A stretch of 61,931 nt of DNA from Nitrosomonas sp. Nm166 (GCF_900112825.1 NZ_FONE01000014.1:1-61931), one strand, 5' to 3'. Positions 9,460 to 19,889 are shown, numbered from the stretch's first letter. Numbers and translations: made by a program. The notes: generated from the letters alone by a model not told the origin.

Positions 9460-9723
9460 TTATGATCCCGTTATCAGTAGTGCAGACAACTCACCTTTGC
9501 GATCGAGTTGTGTTAAATCATCATAGCCACCCACATGCCTCTCGCCAATATAGATTTGTGGAACCGTGCGACGTCCTGTTTTATCTATCATTTCCATGCG
9601 CTGCGCAGGTTCCAGATCAATGCGGATTTTTTCAATATCTTGGACCCCTTTTGCGCGCAACAGACTTTCTGCCATTTTGCAATAAGGGCAAAAACCTGTT
9701 GTATACATAGTAACTTTAGGCAT
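9460..9723 (-). CDS. grxC: Glutaredoxin 3
   Basis: A small glutathione-dependent thiol-disulphide oxidoreductase of 87 residues. The dithiol active site is CPYC (C12, C15), preceded by VTMYTTGF. The cis-proline segment TVPQIYIG and the glutathione-binding GGYDDL follow. It lies 6 bp after the rhodanese gene and before secB, the conserved order. Confidence 0.96.
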   Translation of the reverse strand: MPKVTMYTTGFCPYCKMAESLLRAKGVQDIEKIRIDLEPAQRMEMIDKTGRRTVPQIYIGERHVGGYDDLTQLDRKGELSALLITGS

Positions 9724-9729
9724 GACCTT

Positions 9730-10164
9730 TTATCTTTTAACGATAGGTAAATTTGCGCGCTTCCAGGTATCAATACCGCCCATCAGATTAAATACCTGAG
9801 TAAACCCATTCTTTTTTAGAATTAAGCTGGGATGATTCGATCGAATACCGCTACGATAGATAACCACAATAGGTTTTTCTTTAAATTTTTGCAGCTCGAC
9901 CCAGCGCTCTTCAATTTTTTCGGAAGGGACATGCTTTGAATTAGGCAAATGACCTGCCGCATATTCACTATCATCGCGAACATCAAGCACCAATGCATCT
10001 TGATAATTGATCAATTGTACAGCAACGCGCGTATCTATTTCTTTAATTCCGCGCTGTGATACTAACGGCCACAGTAACAATAAGCCACTCACTACCGCAG
10101 TAATTATAAACAACAAATTCTCGAGCCTAAGAAGAAAATGATCTTGAAATAATGATAGTTCCAT
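9730..10164 (-). CDS. yibN: Membrane-anchored rhodanese-like protein (YibN type), catalytic Cys absent
   Basis: The 144-residue protein has one N-terminal membrane helix (about 14-34) and a single rhodanese domain (VLDVRDDSEYAAGHLPNSKHV, FNLMGGIDTWKRANLPIV). Where active rhodaneses have the sulphur-accepting cysteine, this protein reads VVIYRSGIRS with Tyr103. E. coli YibN also lacks a cysteine there, as I recall, so this looks like a family trait rather than a mutation. Sulphurtransferase activity is unlikely. It is first in the run leading to grxC-secB. Confidence 0.85.
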   Translation of the reverse strand: MELSLFQDHFLLRLENLLFIITAVVSGLLLLWPLVSQRGIKEIDTRVAVQLINYQDALVLDVRDDSEYAAGHLPNSKHVPSEKIEERWVELQKFKEKPIVVIYRSGIRSNHPSLILKKNGFTQVFNLMGGIDTWKRANLPIVKR

Positions 10165-10481
10165 ATAATTTTTATTTTCCCAAGTAGATTAATTTTATCA
10201 GAAACTAGAAAATCGCGAGATTTTGTCAACTTCACTAGCTAAATTTATGCATATTAACACCATGCCTGCAAGTCTTAAATCTTTATACATTTCTAGCACT
10301 TGAAACCCTGCTTGGAAAAGAGCCTATTCAAATCAAAATTGCATTCTTATTTTTCACAGAAAAGTCGATAGCTCATATTATATTCGCGTAAAAAATCAGC
10401 CAGATGCTGCATTTCAAAGTAAAATATAATAAAATATGAGGGAATTTTTACCCTTGATCATTCCCCCTTACAAAGATAAAT
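10165..10481. other. Intergenic region between yibN and gpmA
   Basis: A 317-bp AT-rich gap separates the divergent yibN and gpmA genes and must hold promoters for both operons. A short inverted repeat, AAAATC-GCGA-GATTTT, lies near 10208-10223. I see no RNA gene or protein-coding potential. Confidence 0.5.
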
Positions 10482-11231
10482 ATGAAGAAAATTGTTCTCC
10501 TTCGGCATGGAGAAAGTACCTGGAATAAAGAAAATCGTTTTACCGGTTGGACAGACGTTGATTTAACGCCTAAAGGCCTACAAGAAGCCCAAAATGCTGG
10601 GCGACTTTTACGAGAACAAGGTTATGCGTTTGATATTGCATACACATCTGTTCTCAAGCGCGCAATCCGCACGCTATGGATAACACTTGATGAATTGGAT
10701 CAAATGTGGATTCCGATTCAGCATAGTTGGCGATTGAATGAACGTCACTATGGTGCGCTTCAGGGATTGAACAAAGCTGAAACTGCTGTTAAATATGGGG
10801 ATGATCAGGTCTTGATTTGGCGACGCAGCTATGACACTAGACCACCTGCATTAACAATCGATGATGATCGTTACTCAGGCGCTGACCCTCGCTACAAAAA
10901 CTTGAATCGTAATGAAATACCCTTGACCGAGTGCCTCAAAGATACTGTTGCAAGATTTTTACCTTACTGGAATACAACCATTGCACCTCAAGTTCAAGCA
11001 GGTAAAAGCGTTATCATCGTGGCACACGGCAACTCATTACGGGCACTGGTTAAATATCTGGATGATATGTCGGAGGAAGAAATTCTAAACTGCAATATCC
11101 CTACGGGTATTCCATTGGTCTATGAGCTAGATGACGATATGAAACCCATCCAAAACTATTACCTGGGAAATCTCTCCGAGATTCAAGAAGCCATGCAGAT
11201 GGTGGCCAATCAGGGAAAATCAAAGGCTTAA
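10482..11231 (+). CDS. gpmA: 2,3-bisphosphoglycerate-dependent phosphoglycerate mutase
   Basis: This glycolytic enzyme interconverts 3- and 2-phosphoglycerate. It begins [15 protein letters not shown], the RHG phosphohistidine motif (H9), followed by [11 protein letters not shown] and [12 protein letters not shown], typical of the cofactor-dependent enzyme. The second catalytic histidine is in [12 protein letters not shown]. Length (249) is normal. It is first in a tight gpmA-envC-ctpA-moeB-like operon. E. coli has the analogous gpmM-envC arrangement next to yibN-grxC-secB. Confidence 0.97.
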   Translation: MKKIVLLRHGESTWNKENRFTGWTDVDLTPKGLQEAQNAGRLLREQGYAFDIAYTSVLKRAIRTLWITLDELDQMWIPIQHSWRLNERHYGALQGLNKAETAVKYGDDQVLIWRRSYDTRPPALTIDDDRYSGADPRYKNLNRNEIPLTECLKDTVARFLPYWNTTIAPQVQAGKSVIIVAHGNSLRALVKYLDDMSEEEILNCNIPTGIPLVYELDDDMKPIQNYYLGNLSEIQEAMQMVANQGKSKA

Positions 11232-11239
11232 GAATATAG

Positions 11240-12457
11240 TTGAACAACATACAATATTGGGAATCGGTACGTTTAATTTTATCTATATTCAGTGTCTTCA
11301 AAATAATGCTGATTTGCATTTTGACTTCTTTTTACCCATTTTCAGCTTTTTCTGATAATCAAGAGAATCTTAAAGCATTACGCGAACGTATCCAGTCCTT
11401 GCAAAAGGATCTGGCAGATAGAGAAATAATAAAACAGAATACCTCAGACACCTTACAGGAAGCTGAACGCACAATCAGCGCTATTAATCATAGGCTAACC
11501 AAACTCATTGAGCATGACCGGCAAGCTACTGAAGAATTCAAACAATTACAAATACAGCAAAGACAAATTAAAAGCGAAATCGAGACAGAACGCAATCAAC
11601 TAGAAAAATTGCTTTATCAACAATATTTGGGAGGACAGCAAAGTTACTTGCGGTTAATATTGAGTCAGCAAGATCCTAACCAAATTGCAAGAGATATGCA
11701 TTACTACAAGCAGCTTTCACTCGCGCGCTCAAGCAGCATTCAGAATCTTCAGGATAACCAATATAAAATTAATGCCTTAGCCGAGGAGAGCCACCAGAAA
11801 AAAAAAGAGATCACTGCTGTTCAAAGCGAATATTTCGAACAACGTAAAAAACTTGAACAGGAAAAGAGCAGGCATCAGATTCTGCTGACTCAGATATCCG
11901 GTCAAATTATCCAACAACAACAAGAAATTAATAAACTCGAAAATGATGAGAAACGCCTCACTAAGCTAGTCAATGAGATTAATAAATTACTTGTTCAAGT
12001 GAAATCTAAGGGTACACTGATCAGTAACAAACTTCCTGATGCTTCCACCTCGGGTATTCCTTTCTCATCACTCAAGGGCAAGTTAAATTTGCCAGTGCGA
12101 GGGAAACTTCTGAATAGCTTTGGTGGTCAACGCTCAGGTAAGCAAGTGACGTGGAAGGGATTGTTTATTCAATCACGGAACGGCAACGATGTAAAAGCTA
12201 TTTCTGAAGGTAGAGTGGTATTTGCAGACTGGTTGAGGGGTTTCGGCAATCTGATCATTGTCGATCACGGAAACGGCTATATGAGCCTTTATGGCAATAA
12301 TGAAACTCTTCATAAGCAAGTAGGTAATGTTATTCGAGGAGGCGATACAATAGCAACAGTTGGGAATAGCGGTGGTAATGCAGATTCGGGTTTATACTTT
12401 GAACTGCGTCATAGAGGCAAACCATTTGACCCTATGACATGGATAAAAATAGAGTGA
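11240..12457 (+). CDS. envC: Murein hydrolase activator EnvC-type (degenerate LytM domain)
   Basis: EnvC activates amidases that split septal peptidoglycan. The protein has a hydrophobic leader near residues 18-37, a long charged coiled coil (about 40-245) and a C-terminal LytM/M23 domain from about residue 300. Zinc-ligand motifs are eroded: the usual HxH appears as YGNN and the LHFE region as LYFELRH, consistent with a non-enzymatic activator. A TTG at 11240 is taken as start; the ATG at 11306 is an alternative giving a shorter leader. It is 8 bp after gpmA. Confidence 0.88.
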   Translation: MNNIQYWESVRLILSIFSVFKIMLICILTSFYPFSAFSDNQENLKALRERIQSLQKDLADREIIKQNTSDTLQEAERTISAINHRLTKLIEHDRQATEEFKQLQIQQRQIKSEIETERNQLEKLLYQQYLGGQQSYLRLILSQQDPNQIARDMHYYKQLSLARSSSIQNLQDNQYKINALAEESHQKKKEITAVQSEYFEQRKKLEQEKSRHQILLTQISGQIIQQQQEINKLENDEKRLTKLVNEINKLLVQVKSKGTLISNKLPDASTSGIPFSSLKGKLNLPVRGKLLNSFGGQRSGKQVTWKGLFIQSRNGNDVKAISEGRVVFADWLRGFGNLIIVDHGNGYMSLYGNNETLHKQVGNVIRGGDTIATVGNSGGNADSGLYFELRHRGKPFDPMTWIKIE

Positions 12458-12508
12458 ACATAATATTATATTTATTGATATCAATTCGATCAGTGCGGAG
12501 ATAGCATC

Positions 12509-13945
12509 ATGAGTAACGTAATCAAAAAAACAAGCTTAATTCTAATTGGCATAATCACTGGAATGATGCTTAGTCTGAATTTCTCTGCGATTGCCAAAAA
12601 AGACAATCTGGAAGCAATTCATCCGCTCCCAATCGAAGAATTACGTACATTTGCCCAAGTATTCGGTCGAATTAAGAGTGATTATGTCGAATCTGTAGAA
12701 GATAAAAAACTCATTACCGAGGCTATCAATGGTATGTTGGTTGGATTAGATCCTCACTCATCTTATCTTGATAAAGACGATTACAAAGAATTACAAATCG
12801 GAACACAAGGTGAATTCGGTGGACTCGGCATTCAGGTTACGATGGAAGATGGTGTAGTAAAAGTTATTTCACCCATTGAAGATACGCCGGCGTTTCGCGC
12901 GGGAATCAAAACTGGCGATTTGATTGTTAAGCTGGATGATATTGTTGTAAAAGGCATGACGCTGAATGATGCCATAAAGCTCATGCGTGGCAAACCCAAA
13001 ACTTCGATAAAGATCACGATTGTACGAGAAGGTGAGTCGGAACCGCTCGTTTTTAATTTAGTACGTGACATCATAAAAATCCAGAGTGTCAAATCAAAAA
13101 TGATTGAACCAGGTTACGCTTATATCCGTATCACACAATTTCAAGAACAGACGGGAGAAAATTTAGCGCAAGCCATCAAGACACTCTTTGCTGAGAATAC
13201 TGGATCGATGAAAGGGCTCATATTGGATTTGCGTAATGACCCCGGTGGATTACTCAACGGTGCTGTCGCTGTATCAGCCGCTTTTCTTCCAGCAAATGCA
13301 CTGGTTGTGTATACGGAAGGACGCAGTCCTGACGCTAAAATGAAGTTGCATGCAACTCCAGAGTATTATCTACGCGGCCCTGATGAAGATTATTTAAAAG
13401 GATTACCTCCCGAAGTCAAAACAGTACCAATGATTACTTTGGTCAACGGCGGCTCTGCTTCTGCATCAGAAATTGTAGCGGGCGCTTTACAAGACCATAA
13501 ACGCTCTTTAGTAATGGGATCACAAACATTTGGTAAAGGATCTGTCCAAACAATATTGCCATTAGGAAATAATACTGCGATTAAACTGACAACTGCCCGT
13601 TATTTCACGCCTAATGGTCAATCCATCCAGGCTCAAGGAATTACACCTGATATTCTGGATGAAACTGATAATGGTGATGAAGAGCGTTTACGTGAAGCGG
13701 ATCTGAACCGCCATCTGTCCAACGGCAAGAAAGCAGAGACAAAAGCAAAAGCGGTTCTTGAAACTGAGAAAGCAGCGCAAAAGCCTGTAAATAGCAAGAA
13801 AGAGAAAAAAGATAAAGAAAAGAAAAGCAGAACACCTATCGAATTTGGCTCTGCAGAAGATCTTTTGTTAACTCAAGCGATGAATTACTTTAAGGGTATT
13901 ACTTCATCATCGCCCGAGAGAAAGAATGAAAAAACAGATAGCTGA
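12509..13945 (+). CDS. ctpA: Carboxy-terminal processing protease (S41), CtpA type
   Basis: A periplasmic serine protease with a signal segment (SLILIGIITGMMLSLNFSAIA), a PDZ domain at roughly 95-175 (GEFGGLGIQVTMEDG, AFRAGIKTGDLIVKLDD) and an S41 catalytic domain. The catalytic serine is in NGGSASASEIVAGAL near residue 316 and the lysine in QTFGKGSVQT near 341. A low-complexity Lys/Glu-rich tail follows (about 400-450). It is 51 bp downstream of envC; the envC-ctpA pair is common in proteobacteria and suggests cell-wall remodelling. Confidence 0.95.
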   Translation: MSNVIKKTSLILIGIITGMMLSLNFSAIAKKDNLEAIHPLPIEELRTFAQVFGRIKSDYVESVEDKKLITEAINGMLVGLDPHSSYLDKDDYKELQIGTQGEFGGLGIQVTMEDGVVKVISPIEDTPAFRAGIKTGDLIVKLDDIVVKGMTLNDAIKLMRGKPKTSIKITIVREGESEPLVFNLVRDIIKIQSVKSKMIEPGYAYIRITQFQEQTGENLAQAIKTLFAENTGSMKGLILDLRNDPGGLLNGAVAVSAAFLPANALVVYTEGRSPDAKMKLHATPEYYLRGPDEDYLKGLPPEVKTVPMITLVNGGSASASEIVAGALQDHKRSLVMGSQTFGKGSVQTILPLGNNTAIKLTTARYFTPNGQSIQAQGITPDILDETDNGDEERLREADLNRHLSNGKKAETKAKAVLETEKAAQKPVNSKKEKKDKEKKSRTPIEFGSAEDLLLTQAMNYFKGITSSSPERKNEKTDS

Positions 13946-13956
13946 TTTCAAGGACA

Positions 13957-14742
13957 GTGAATGACAACCAATTACTCCGGTATAGCCGTCATATTCTGCT
14001 ATCACAAATTGATATCGAAGGACAGGAGAAGCTTAATCAATCAAGCGTATTAATTGTTGGCGCTGGCGGTCTGGGTTCTCCTGTAGCAATGTACCTTGCG
14101 GCTAGTGGAGTGGGTAACCTGATCATCTGTGATGGTGATCAGGTTGATCTGACCAATCTGCAGCGGCAAATTATTCATAATAGCGATTCAATCGGCCAGG
14201 CTAAGGTTCTCTCGGCAAAACAATCACTCGTTAAAATTAACCCGGAAGTAAATGTCATCGCGATCCAGGAGCATGTGGATGCCATAAAACTCCGGCAGCT
14301 TGCTGCAGAAGTAGATGCCGTAGTTGATGCCAGTGATAACTTCAGCACCCGTTATCATGTGAACTACGCTTGCGTCTTGCATAAGAAACCTCTGATTTCT
14401 GGCGCCGCAGTACGTTTTGACGGTCAAGTCAGTGTGTTTGATTTACGATACTCAAATAGCCCATGCTATCACTGCTTATATCCAGCCGATGGAAGGCACG
14501 AGGACATGCCCTGCGCAGTCATGGGTGTGTTTTCGCCACTGGTGGGTATCATCGGTTGCATGCAAGCCGCGGAGACACTAAAAATTTTATTAAATATCGG
14601 TGAAAGCCTAAATGGTCGCCTCCTATTATTGGAGGGTCTTACGATGAACTGGCGTTCAATCAAGCTGCACAAAGACCCGGCTTGCCCGGTATGTTACACA
14701 ACAATACCCACACCCACTTATGCTGTCGCAATAAGCCGTTAA
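13957..14742 (+). CDS. moeB: MoeB/ThiF/HesA-family adenylyltransferase
   Basis: An E1-like enzyme that adenylates the C-terminus of a ubiquitin-like sulphur carrier (MoaD or ThiS). It starts MNDNQLLRYSRHILLSQIDI and has the nucleotide-binding GAGGLGSPVAMYLAASGVG, then DLTNLQRQI. Zinc cysteines are visible as CYHCLYP and CPVC. At 261 residues it has no C-terminal rhodanese domain. The start is GTG with a close AGGA. Whether it serves molybdopterin or thiamine synthesis cannot be decided here; no partner gene is adjacent. It ends 10 bp from the convergent slmA. Confidence 0.88.
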   Translation: MNDNQLLRYSRHILLSQIDIEGQEKLNQSSVLIVGAGGLGSPVAMYLAASGVGNLIICDGDQVDLTNLQRQIIHNSDSIGQAKVLSAKQSLVKINPEVNVIAIQEHVDAIKLRQLAAEVDAVVDASDNFSTRYHVNYACVLHKKPLISGAAVRFDGQVSVFDLRYSNSPCYHCLYPADGRHEDMPCAVMGVFSPLVGIIGCMQAAETLKILLNIGESLNGRLLLLEGLTMNWRSIKLHKDPACPVCYTTIPTPTYAVAISR

Positions 14743-14752
14743 TCTTTGCACC

Positions 14753-15385
14753 TTAAAGAAGCTCAGATGGAAGTAAAGTCAATCGCTGTAATTCCCAATT
14801 AGCAAGCGGGTCGCGCCTGAACTCACTTTTCACAAACTGATACCAGCGGCCAATAACAAAGCACATGAATAAATTAGCTTGCGCCGCAATGTCAAAGCTG
14901 GCATTTATTTGTCGCTCATTGACTGCAAATCGTAATGCCTGCTTTAAAGTTGCCTCCAGCCGATCGTGCAGCTGATTAATACGCAACTGCAAGTGCTCAT
15001 TTTCATTAACCAGCGCATCACCGATTAAGAGACGAGTCATACCCGGATTTTTTTGTGAGAAACCCAGTAGCAGCAGGAGTAGATTTTCAATCCGCTTAGC
15101 GCCACAATTTTCTTCTTGCAAGATCTTATTAATCAATACGAATAACGTTCGCTCAATAAATTCAATCAAAGCTTCAAACATCCGAGATTTATTGGAAAAG
15201 TAGCGATATAGCGATGACTCAGAAACTCCCAGTTGAGCGGCTAGTGCTGCGACAGTAACTCTTATTCTTTGAGGATGCTCCAGCATCCCGGCCAGAGCTT
15301 GCAAGATCTGATCTTTCCTCTCGTTTGATTTTATTGATTGAGATGCGCGTTTCAATTGGATAGCGGTGAATAAATAAAAAAGCAA
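14753..15385 (-). CDS. slmA: Nucleoid occlusion factor SlmA (TetR family)
   Basis: SlmA binds chromosomal sites and blocks FtsZ assembly over the nucleoid. The TetR-type helix-turn-helix is clear (ILQALAGMLEH, VTVAALAAQLGVSESSLYRYFSNKSRMFEALIEFIE) and the ligand-domain features LLLLLGFSQKNPGMTRLLIGDAL and FVKSEFRRDPLANW match SlmA. No ATG is available: TTG at 15385 gives 210 residues, TTG at 15355 gives 200, closer to the usual size. It diverges from ribF across a region with a TetR-like palindrome. Confidence 0.9.
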   Translation of the reverse strand: MLFYLFTAIQLKRASQSIKSNERKDQILQALAGMLEHPQRIRVTVAALAAQLGVSESSLYRYFSNKSRMFEALIEFIERTLFVLINKILQEENCGAKRIENLLLLLLGFSQKNPGMTRLLIGDALVNENEHLQLRINQLHDRLEATLKQALRFAVNERQINASFDIAAQANLFMCFVIGRWYQFVKSEFRRDPLANWELQRLTLLPSELL

Positions 15386-15460
15386 TAGCTAAAATATAGC
15401 AAAATAATAAACCCGCGCGAAAACTATTCAGCGCTTAACTCAGATTCTTGCTCATCAGTT

Positions 15461-15480
15461 TATTGAGCGAATACTCAATA
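15461..15480. promoter_or_regulatory. Palindromic operator-like site between slmA and ribF
   Basis: TATTGAG-CGAATA-CTCAATA is a perfect 7-bp inverted repeat with a 6-bp spacer. It lies in the 187-bp gap between divergent slmA and ribF, about 76 bp before the slmA start. Size and symmetry suit a TetR-family dimer. Autoregulation by SlmA is inference; the site does not match the SlmA consensus core as I recall it (GTGAGTACTCAC). Confidence 0.4.
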
Positions 15481-15572
15481 ATCATTCTAAATCAATACCC
15501 ATAATAATATCGCGCAAACTAGACCTGTTTACCTTAAACAAGCTAAAATTGCCAATTTTTGGGTTTCTGCTC

Positions 15573-16544
15573 ATGCACACTTGGCGAAGAGCATCGATAT
15601 ACGCTAAGACATCAATTGCACTGACCATAGGTAACTTTGATGGTGTCCATTTAGGCCATCAAGCCATATTGACGCGCCTAAAAGAAAGGGCCCATAAGCT
15701 AGGACTTCCTGCTTGTGTAATGACTTTTGAGCCGCATCCGCGTGAATTTCTTGCACCGGCTCAGGCGCCTGCACGACTGACCAGTCTACGGGAAAAACTG
15801 AAATTAATCGCCCAGGCAGGAATCGACTGCATTCATGTTTGCCGCTTCAACGATAATTTTGCCAAAATCAGCCCTGAACAATTTATTACGCGCATCTTGA
15901 ATCGAAAGTTATCAGTCCGCTGGTTATTGGTAGGAGATGATTTTCGTTTTGGTGCTCGGCGTGCTGGTGATTTTGCTATGCTACAAGCTTTTTCAGCAAC
16001 AAATGGCTTTGAAGTGGAAGTCATGCCCAGCGTGACCATGGATGGTCAGCGTGTCTCCAGCACCACTATCCGGCAAGCACTTGGCGGCGGCGATCTGAAT
16101 ACAGCCACAAAATTGTTGGGTAAGCCATACAGCATCAGTGGACGTGTGATCGATGGCGATAAATTAGGCCAGCAAATCGGATTTCCAACTGCGAATATCC
16201 AATTGAAAAATCCTCATCCCCCCCTTTCGGGTATTTTTGTAGTAGCCGTCCATGGCGCCATCCAATCGTCACCCGCAACAATATTGCCTGGCGTTGCCAG
16301 TCTGGGTGTGCGGCCTACAACCCATGAGAATGGCAAACTCGTACTGGAAGTACATTTATTTGATTTCAGCTATAAAATTTATGGGCAGTACTTACAGGTT
16401 GATTTCCTGCATAAGCTGCGTGATGAAGAAAAATATGCAGACATCGACACGCTCATCCAGCAAATTAAGCAAGATGTCGCGCAGGCCAAGGACTTTTTCA
16501 AAACAACCCCAATTCATTCAAGTAGTGTATGCAGCGCCCTTTAA
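15573..16544 (+). CDS. ribF: Bifunctional riboflavin kinase/FAD synthetase
   Basis: RibF phosphorylates riboflavin to FMN and adenylates FMN to FAD. The N-terminal adenylyltransferase has LTIGNFDGVHLGHQAIL and VMTFEPHPREF; VGDDFRFGARRAGD follows. The C-terminal kinase begins near residue 185 with GRVIDGDKLGQQIGFPTANI. The ATG at 15573 gives 323 residues; an upstream TTG at 15549 is possible. The ribF-ileS-lspA order is widespread in proteobacteria, and ileS starts 18 bp later. Confidence 0.96.
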   Translation: MHTWRRASIYAKTSIALTIGNFDGVHLGHQAILTRLKERAHKLGLPACVMTFEPHPREFLAPAQAPARLTSLREKLKLIAQAGIDCIHVCRFNDNFAKISPEQFITRILNRKLSVRWLLVGDDFRFGARRAGDFAMLQAFSATNGFEVEVMPSVTMDGQRVSSTTIRQALGGGDLNTATKLLGKPYSISGRVIDGDKLGQQIGFPTANIQLKNPHPPLSGIFVVAVHGAIQSSPATILPGVASLGVRPTTHENGKLVLEVHLFDFSYKIYGQYLQVDFLHKLRDEEKYADIDTLIQQIKQDVAQAKDFFKTTPIHSSSVCSAL

Positions 16545-16562
16545 CTCACCCATTTTACAGTC

Positions 16563-19373
16563 ATGACTGATTATAAAAAAACTCTCAATTTACTCGACAC
16601 GCCTTTCCCGATGCGTGGCAATCTCGCCAGCCGTGAACCCGGCATGCTTAAAGCCTGGCAAGAAAAAAATCTGTATCAAAAAATCCGCTCTGTCAGCAAA
16701 GGACGCCCTAAATTCATCCTGCACGACGGCCCTCCTTATGCTAATGGCGACATTCATATCGGTCATGCGGTTAACAAGATTCTCAAAGACATCATCATTA
16801 AAAGCAAAACCCTGGCTGGTTTTGATGCGCCTTATGTCCCGGGTTGGGATTGCCATGGCTTACCCATCGAACATCAGATCGAGAAAAAACAGGGCAAGCA
16901 TTTGCCCGCCGGCAAGGTGCGCGAGCTTTGCCGTGCTTTTGCCAGGGAACAGGTAGAACGTCAGAAAGCTGACTTCATACGCCTGGGTGTGTTGGGCGAC
17001 TGGGATAATCCTTATCTCACAATGAATTTCAAAACAGAAGCCGACATTATTCGCGCACTCGGAAAAATTTATCAGAACGGTTATCTGTATCAGGGCCAGA
17101 AACCGGTCAATTGGTGTATTGATTGCGGTTCTGCATTGGCTGAAGCGGAAGTGGAATATGAGGACAAAACCTCACCCGCCATTGACGTAGGTTTCGCAGT
17201 CCAATCATCCGACTCCGATGCAAGCCAGCAACTCAACGGCGCCTTTGGTATCCCCATTCCTGCGGATACTCAAGCCTATGCCATCATCTGGACTACCACG
17301 CCCTGGACATTACCGGCTAACCAAGCAGTCAGCGTCCACCCTGATTTCGACTATGCACTGGTGCAAACTGCGCGTGGATTATTGATACTCGCCCGTGAGC
17401 TTAAACAGACCTGTCTGGAACGTTATAACTTAACGGGAGAAATACTGGCTATCTGCAAAGGTCAGGCGCTGGAACATCTGCCTTTACAGCATCCGTTTGA
17501 GCAACGCACAGTAAAAATCATTTGCGGCAAGCATGTCACACTGGAAGCCGGGACAGGACTTGTACACACTGCGCCAGCACATGGTCTGGACGACTATTTT
17601 GTCGGACAGAATTACAACTTGCCCTGCGAAAGCCCGGTTGACGGCAATGGCAAGTTTATTGCCAATACGCCTTTGGTTGGCGGTCTGTCGGTATGGAAAG
17701 CCAATGATGTCGTCATTGACACACTCAAAACCAGCGCGCATTTATTTTGCCTAAAAAAAATCGACCACAGCTATCCTCATTGCTGGCGGCACAAAACTCC
17801 CATCATTTTTCGTGCTACACCGCAATGGTTTATTGGCATGAACCTGTACCGCACAGCTGATGTAACTGCACAGAAAAAAACCTTGCGCGAACTGGCCATG
17901 CAGGCGGTAGAATTCACGGCATTTTACCCAGCCTGGGGTAGAGCCCGGCTGGAAGCAATGATTAAAAACCGTCCGGATTGGTGTGTATCACGCCAGCGTA
18001 ATTGGGGGGTTCCGATGACCTTTTTTGTACATAAGGATACCCACACACCACATCCACGGTCACTCGAGCTGCTCGAACAGGTAGCGCAAAAGGTAGAACA
18101 GCAAGGTATCGAAGCCTGGTTTGCGCTGGATGCTGCTGAATTGCTGGGAGAAGAAGCCAGGGATTACAAAAAACTGACCGATACGCTGGACGTCTGGTTT
18201 GATTCTGGCACCACGCATGACACTGTCGTTAAGCCCGATGCACAGCTAAAATTTCCGGTTGATCTGTATCTGGAAGGCTCCGACCAGCATCGCGGCTGGT
18301 TTCAGTCTTCGCTGCTGACCGGCTGCGCCATTGATGGCCGTGCGCCTTATGACGCGCTGCTTACGCACGGTTTTGTGGTGGACGGCAATGGCCATAAAAT
18401 GAGTAAATCCAAAGGAAATGTTATTGCACCCCAGAAAGTAATGGATACTTCCGGCGCCGATATTCTACGTTTGTGGGTAGCATCAACTGATTATTCCGGT
18501 GAACTCTCTATCTCTGAGGAAATTCTGAAGCGTGTGGTAGAAAGTTACCGACGCATTCGTAATACACTGCGTTTTTTACTGGCCAATCTGATGGATTTTA
18601 ATCCAAAGACAGATCTGGTTGACATCACAGACTGCCTTGAAATTGATCGCTACATGCTGGCATTTACAGAAGCCTTCCAGGAAGATTTAACGCTAAGCTA
18701 TCAGCGATATGAGTTCCATCAAGTCGTGCACAAGTTACATAATTACTGCTCTGAAGATCTGGGCGGTTTCTATCTGGATATCCTCAAGGATCGCCTGTAC
18801 ACGGCAGCGACCAAAGGCATGCCGCGCCGTTCGGCACAAACTGCGCTGTACCATATCGCACATAGCCTGGTGCGTTTGTTTTCGCCGATCCTGAGCTTTA
18901 CCGCGGAAGAAGTATGGGAACACCTCACGAATGACACCGAGGGCAGCGTGCTGTTACATTGCTGGCATCATTTTCCATCGCAGCCAGATACCGGGCTACT
19001 GCAACAACGCTGGAAGAAAATACGCACTTTGCGCTCTCAAGTACTGAAAAAACTGGAAGATTCCCGTACGCAGGGAGAAATCGGTTCTTCATTGGCGGCA
19101 ATCGTTGAAATATCACTCAACAGCGAAGACTTTGCTCTGCTCAATACATTGGGCGATGACTTGCGCTTTGTGCTGATTGCCTCGGAAGTTAAACTCATTC
19201 AGGTCAGTAACGCGCAACAAGAATGTATTGTTGTTGCGCCAAGCAGATATGCAAAATGTGAGCGCTGCTGGCATTACCGCCAGGATATAGGCCATCATAG
19301 AGAGCATCCGACTTTGTGCAAACGCTGCATCACCAATCTGTATGGCAATGGTGAAGAACGGCATTATGCTTAA
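16563..19373 (+). CDS. ileS: Isoleucyl-tRNA synthetase
   Basis: A class I synthetase of 936 residues, normal for bacterial IleRS. HIGH appears as [11 protein letters not shown] near residue 60, the editing-domain signature as [11 protein letters not shown], the KMSKS loop as [10 protein letters not shown] near 610, and the C-terminal zinc finger as CERCWHYR...CKRC. All expected parts are intact. It is cotranscribed with ribF and lspA by spacing. The coding sequence is visibly more GC-rich than its AT-rich intergenic surroundings. Confidence 0.98.
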   Translation: MTDYKKTLNLLDTPFPMRGNLASREPGMLKAWQEKNLYQKIRSVSKGRPKFILHDGPPYANGDIHIGHAVNKILKDIIIKSKTLAGFDAPYVPGWDCHGLPIEHQIEKKQGKHLPAGKVRELCRAFAREQVERQKADFIRLGVLGDWDNPYLTMNFKTEADIIRALGKIYQNGYLYQGQKPVNWCIDCGSALAEAEVEYEDKTSPAIDVGFAVQSSDSDASQQLNGAFGIPIPADTQAYAIIWTTTPWTLPANQAVSVHPDFDYALVQTARGLLILARELKQTCLERYNLTGEILAICKGQALEHLPLQHPFEQRTVKIICGKHVTLEAGTGLVHTAPAHGLDDYFVGQNYNLPCESPVDGNGKFIANTPLVGGLSVWKANDVVIDTLKTSAHLFCLKKIDHSYPHCWRHKTPIIFRATPQWFIGMNLYRTADVTAQKKTLRELAMQAVEFTAFYPAWGRARLEAMIKNRPDWCVSRQRNWGVPMTFFVHKDTHTPHPRSLELLEQVAQKVEQQGIEAWFALDAAELLGEEARDYKKLTDTLDVWFDSGTTHDTVVKPDAQLKFPVDLYLEGSDQHRGWFQSSLLTGCAIDGRAPYDALLTHGFVVDGNGHKMSKSKGNVIAPQKVMDTSGADILRLWVASTDYSGELSISEEILKRVVESYRRIRNTLRFLLANLMDFNPKTDLVDITDCLEIDRYMLAFTEAFQEDLTLSYQRYEFHQVVHKLHNYCSEDLGGFYLDILKDRLYTAATKGMPRRSAQTALYHIAHSLVRLFSPILSFTAEEVWEHLTNDTEGSVLLHCWHHFPSQPDTGLLQQRWKKIRTLRSQVLKKLEDSRTQGEIGSSLAAIVEISLNSEDFALLNTLGDDLRFVLIASEVKLIQVSNAQQECIVVAPSRYAKCERCWHYRQDIGHHREHPTLCKRCITNLYGNGEERHYA

Positions 19374-19397
19374 CCTTTTTAGAGAGAATTTCTCATT

Positions 19398-19889
19398 ATG
19401 AAGCTTTACATTAGCCTGAGCATTGCGTTAATCGTTCTGATACTGGACCTCGCCAGCAAATATTGGGTAGAGTCTATGCTAGAGTTTGGTCAGAAAATCC
19501 CACTCACCAGTTTTTTTAACTTGGTATTAACCTATAATCCAGGCGCCGCCTTCAGCTTTCTGAGTGAAGAATCCGGCTGGCAACGTTGGTTCTTGAGTGG
19601 CGTTGCAGGCATTGCCGTTGTTCTGATCATCTATCTGCTCAATAAATACCAATCTGAGAAATTGTTCTGCCTGTCATTAAGTTTGATTTTGGGCGGAGCT
19701 TTGGGCAATTTATACGACCGCATTACACTGGGCCATGTCATCGATTTTCTGGATTTTTATATCAGCAACTATCACTGGCCAGCCTTCAATGTCGCCGATT
19801 CAGCTATTTTTATCGGTGCTGTGCTGATGATTTATGAAAGCTTTCAGCATAAGAGAAATCCGCAAAGTACCGGCAAAAAAATTAAGTAA
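19398..19889 (+). CDS. lspA: Lipoprotein signal peptidase (signal peptidase II)
   Basis: LspA cleaves signal peptides of prolipoproteins in the inner membrane. The 163-residue protein has four membrane helices and the catalytic aspartates in the conserved blocks GNLYDRITLGHVIDFLDF and FNVADSAIFIGA; NPGAAFSFL is also present. It follows ileS by 24 bp with RBS AGAGAGAA. Its last 90 bases are overlapped by a convergent small lipoprotein gene. Confidence 0.96.
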   Translation: MKLYISLSIALIVLILDLASKYWVESMLEFGQKIPLTSFFNLVLTYNPGAAFSFLSEESGWQRWFLSGVAGIAVVLIIYLLNKYQSEKLFCLSLSLILGGALGNLYDRITLGHVIDFLDFYISNYHWPAFNVADSAIFIGAVLMIYESFQHKRNPQSTGKKIK

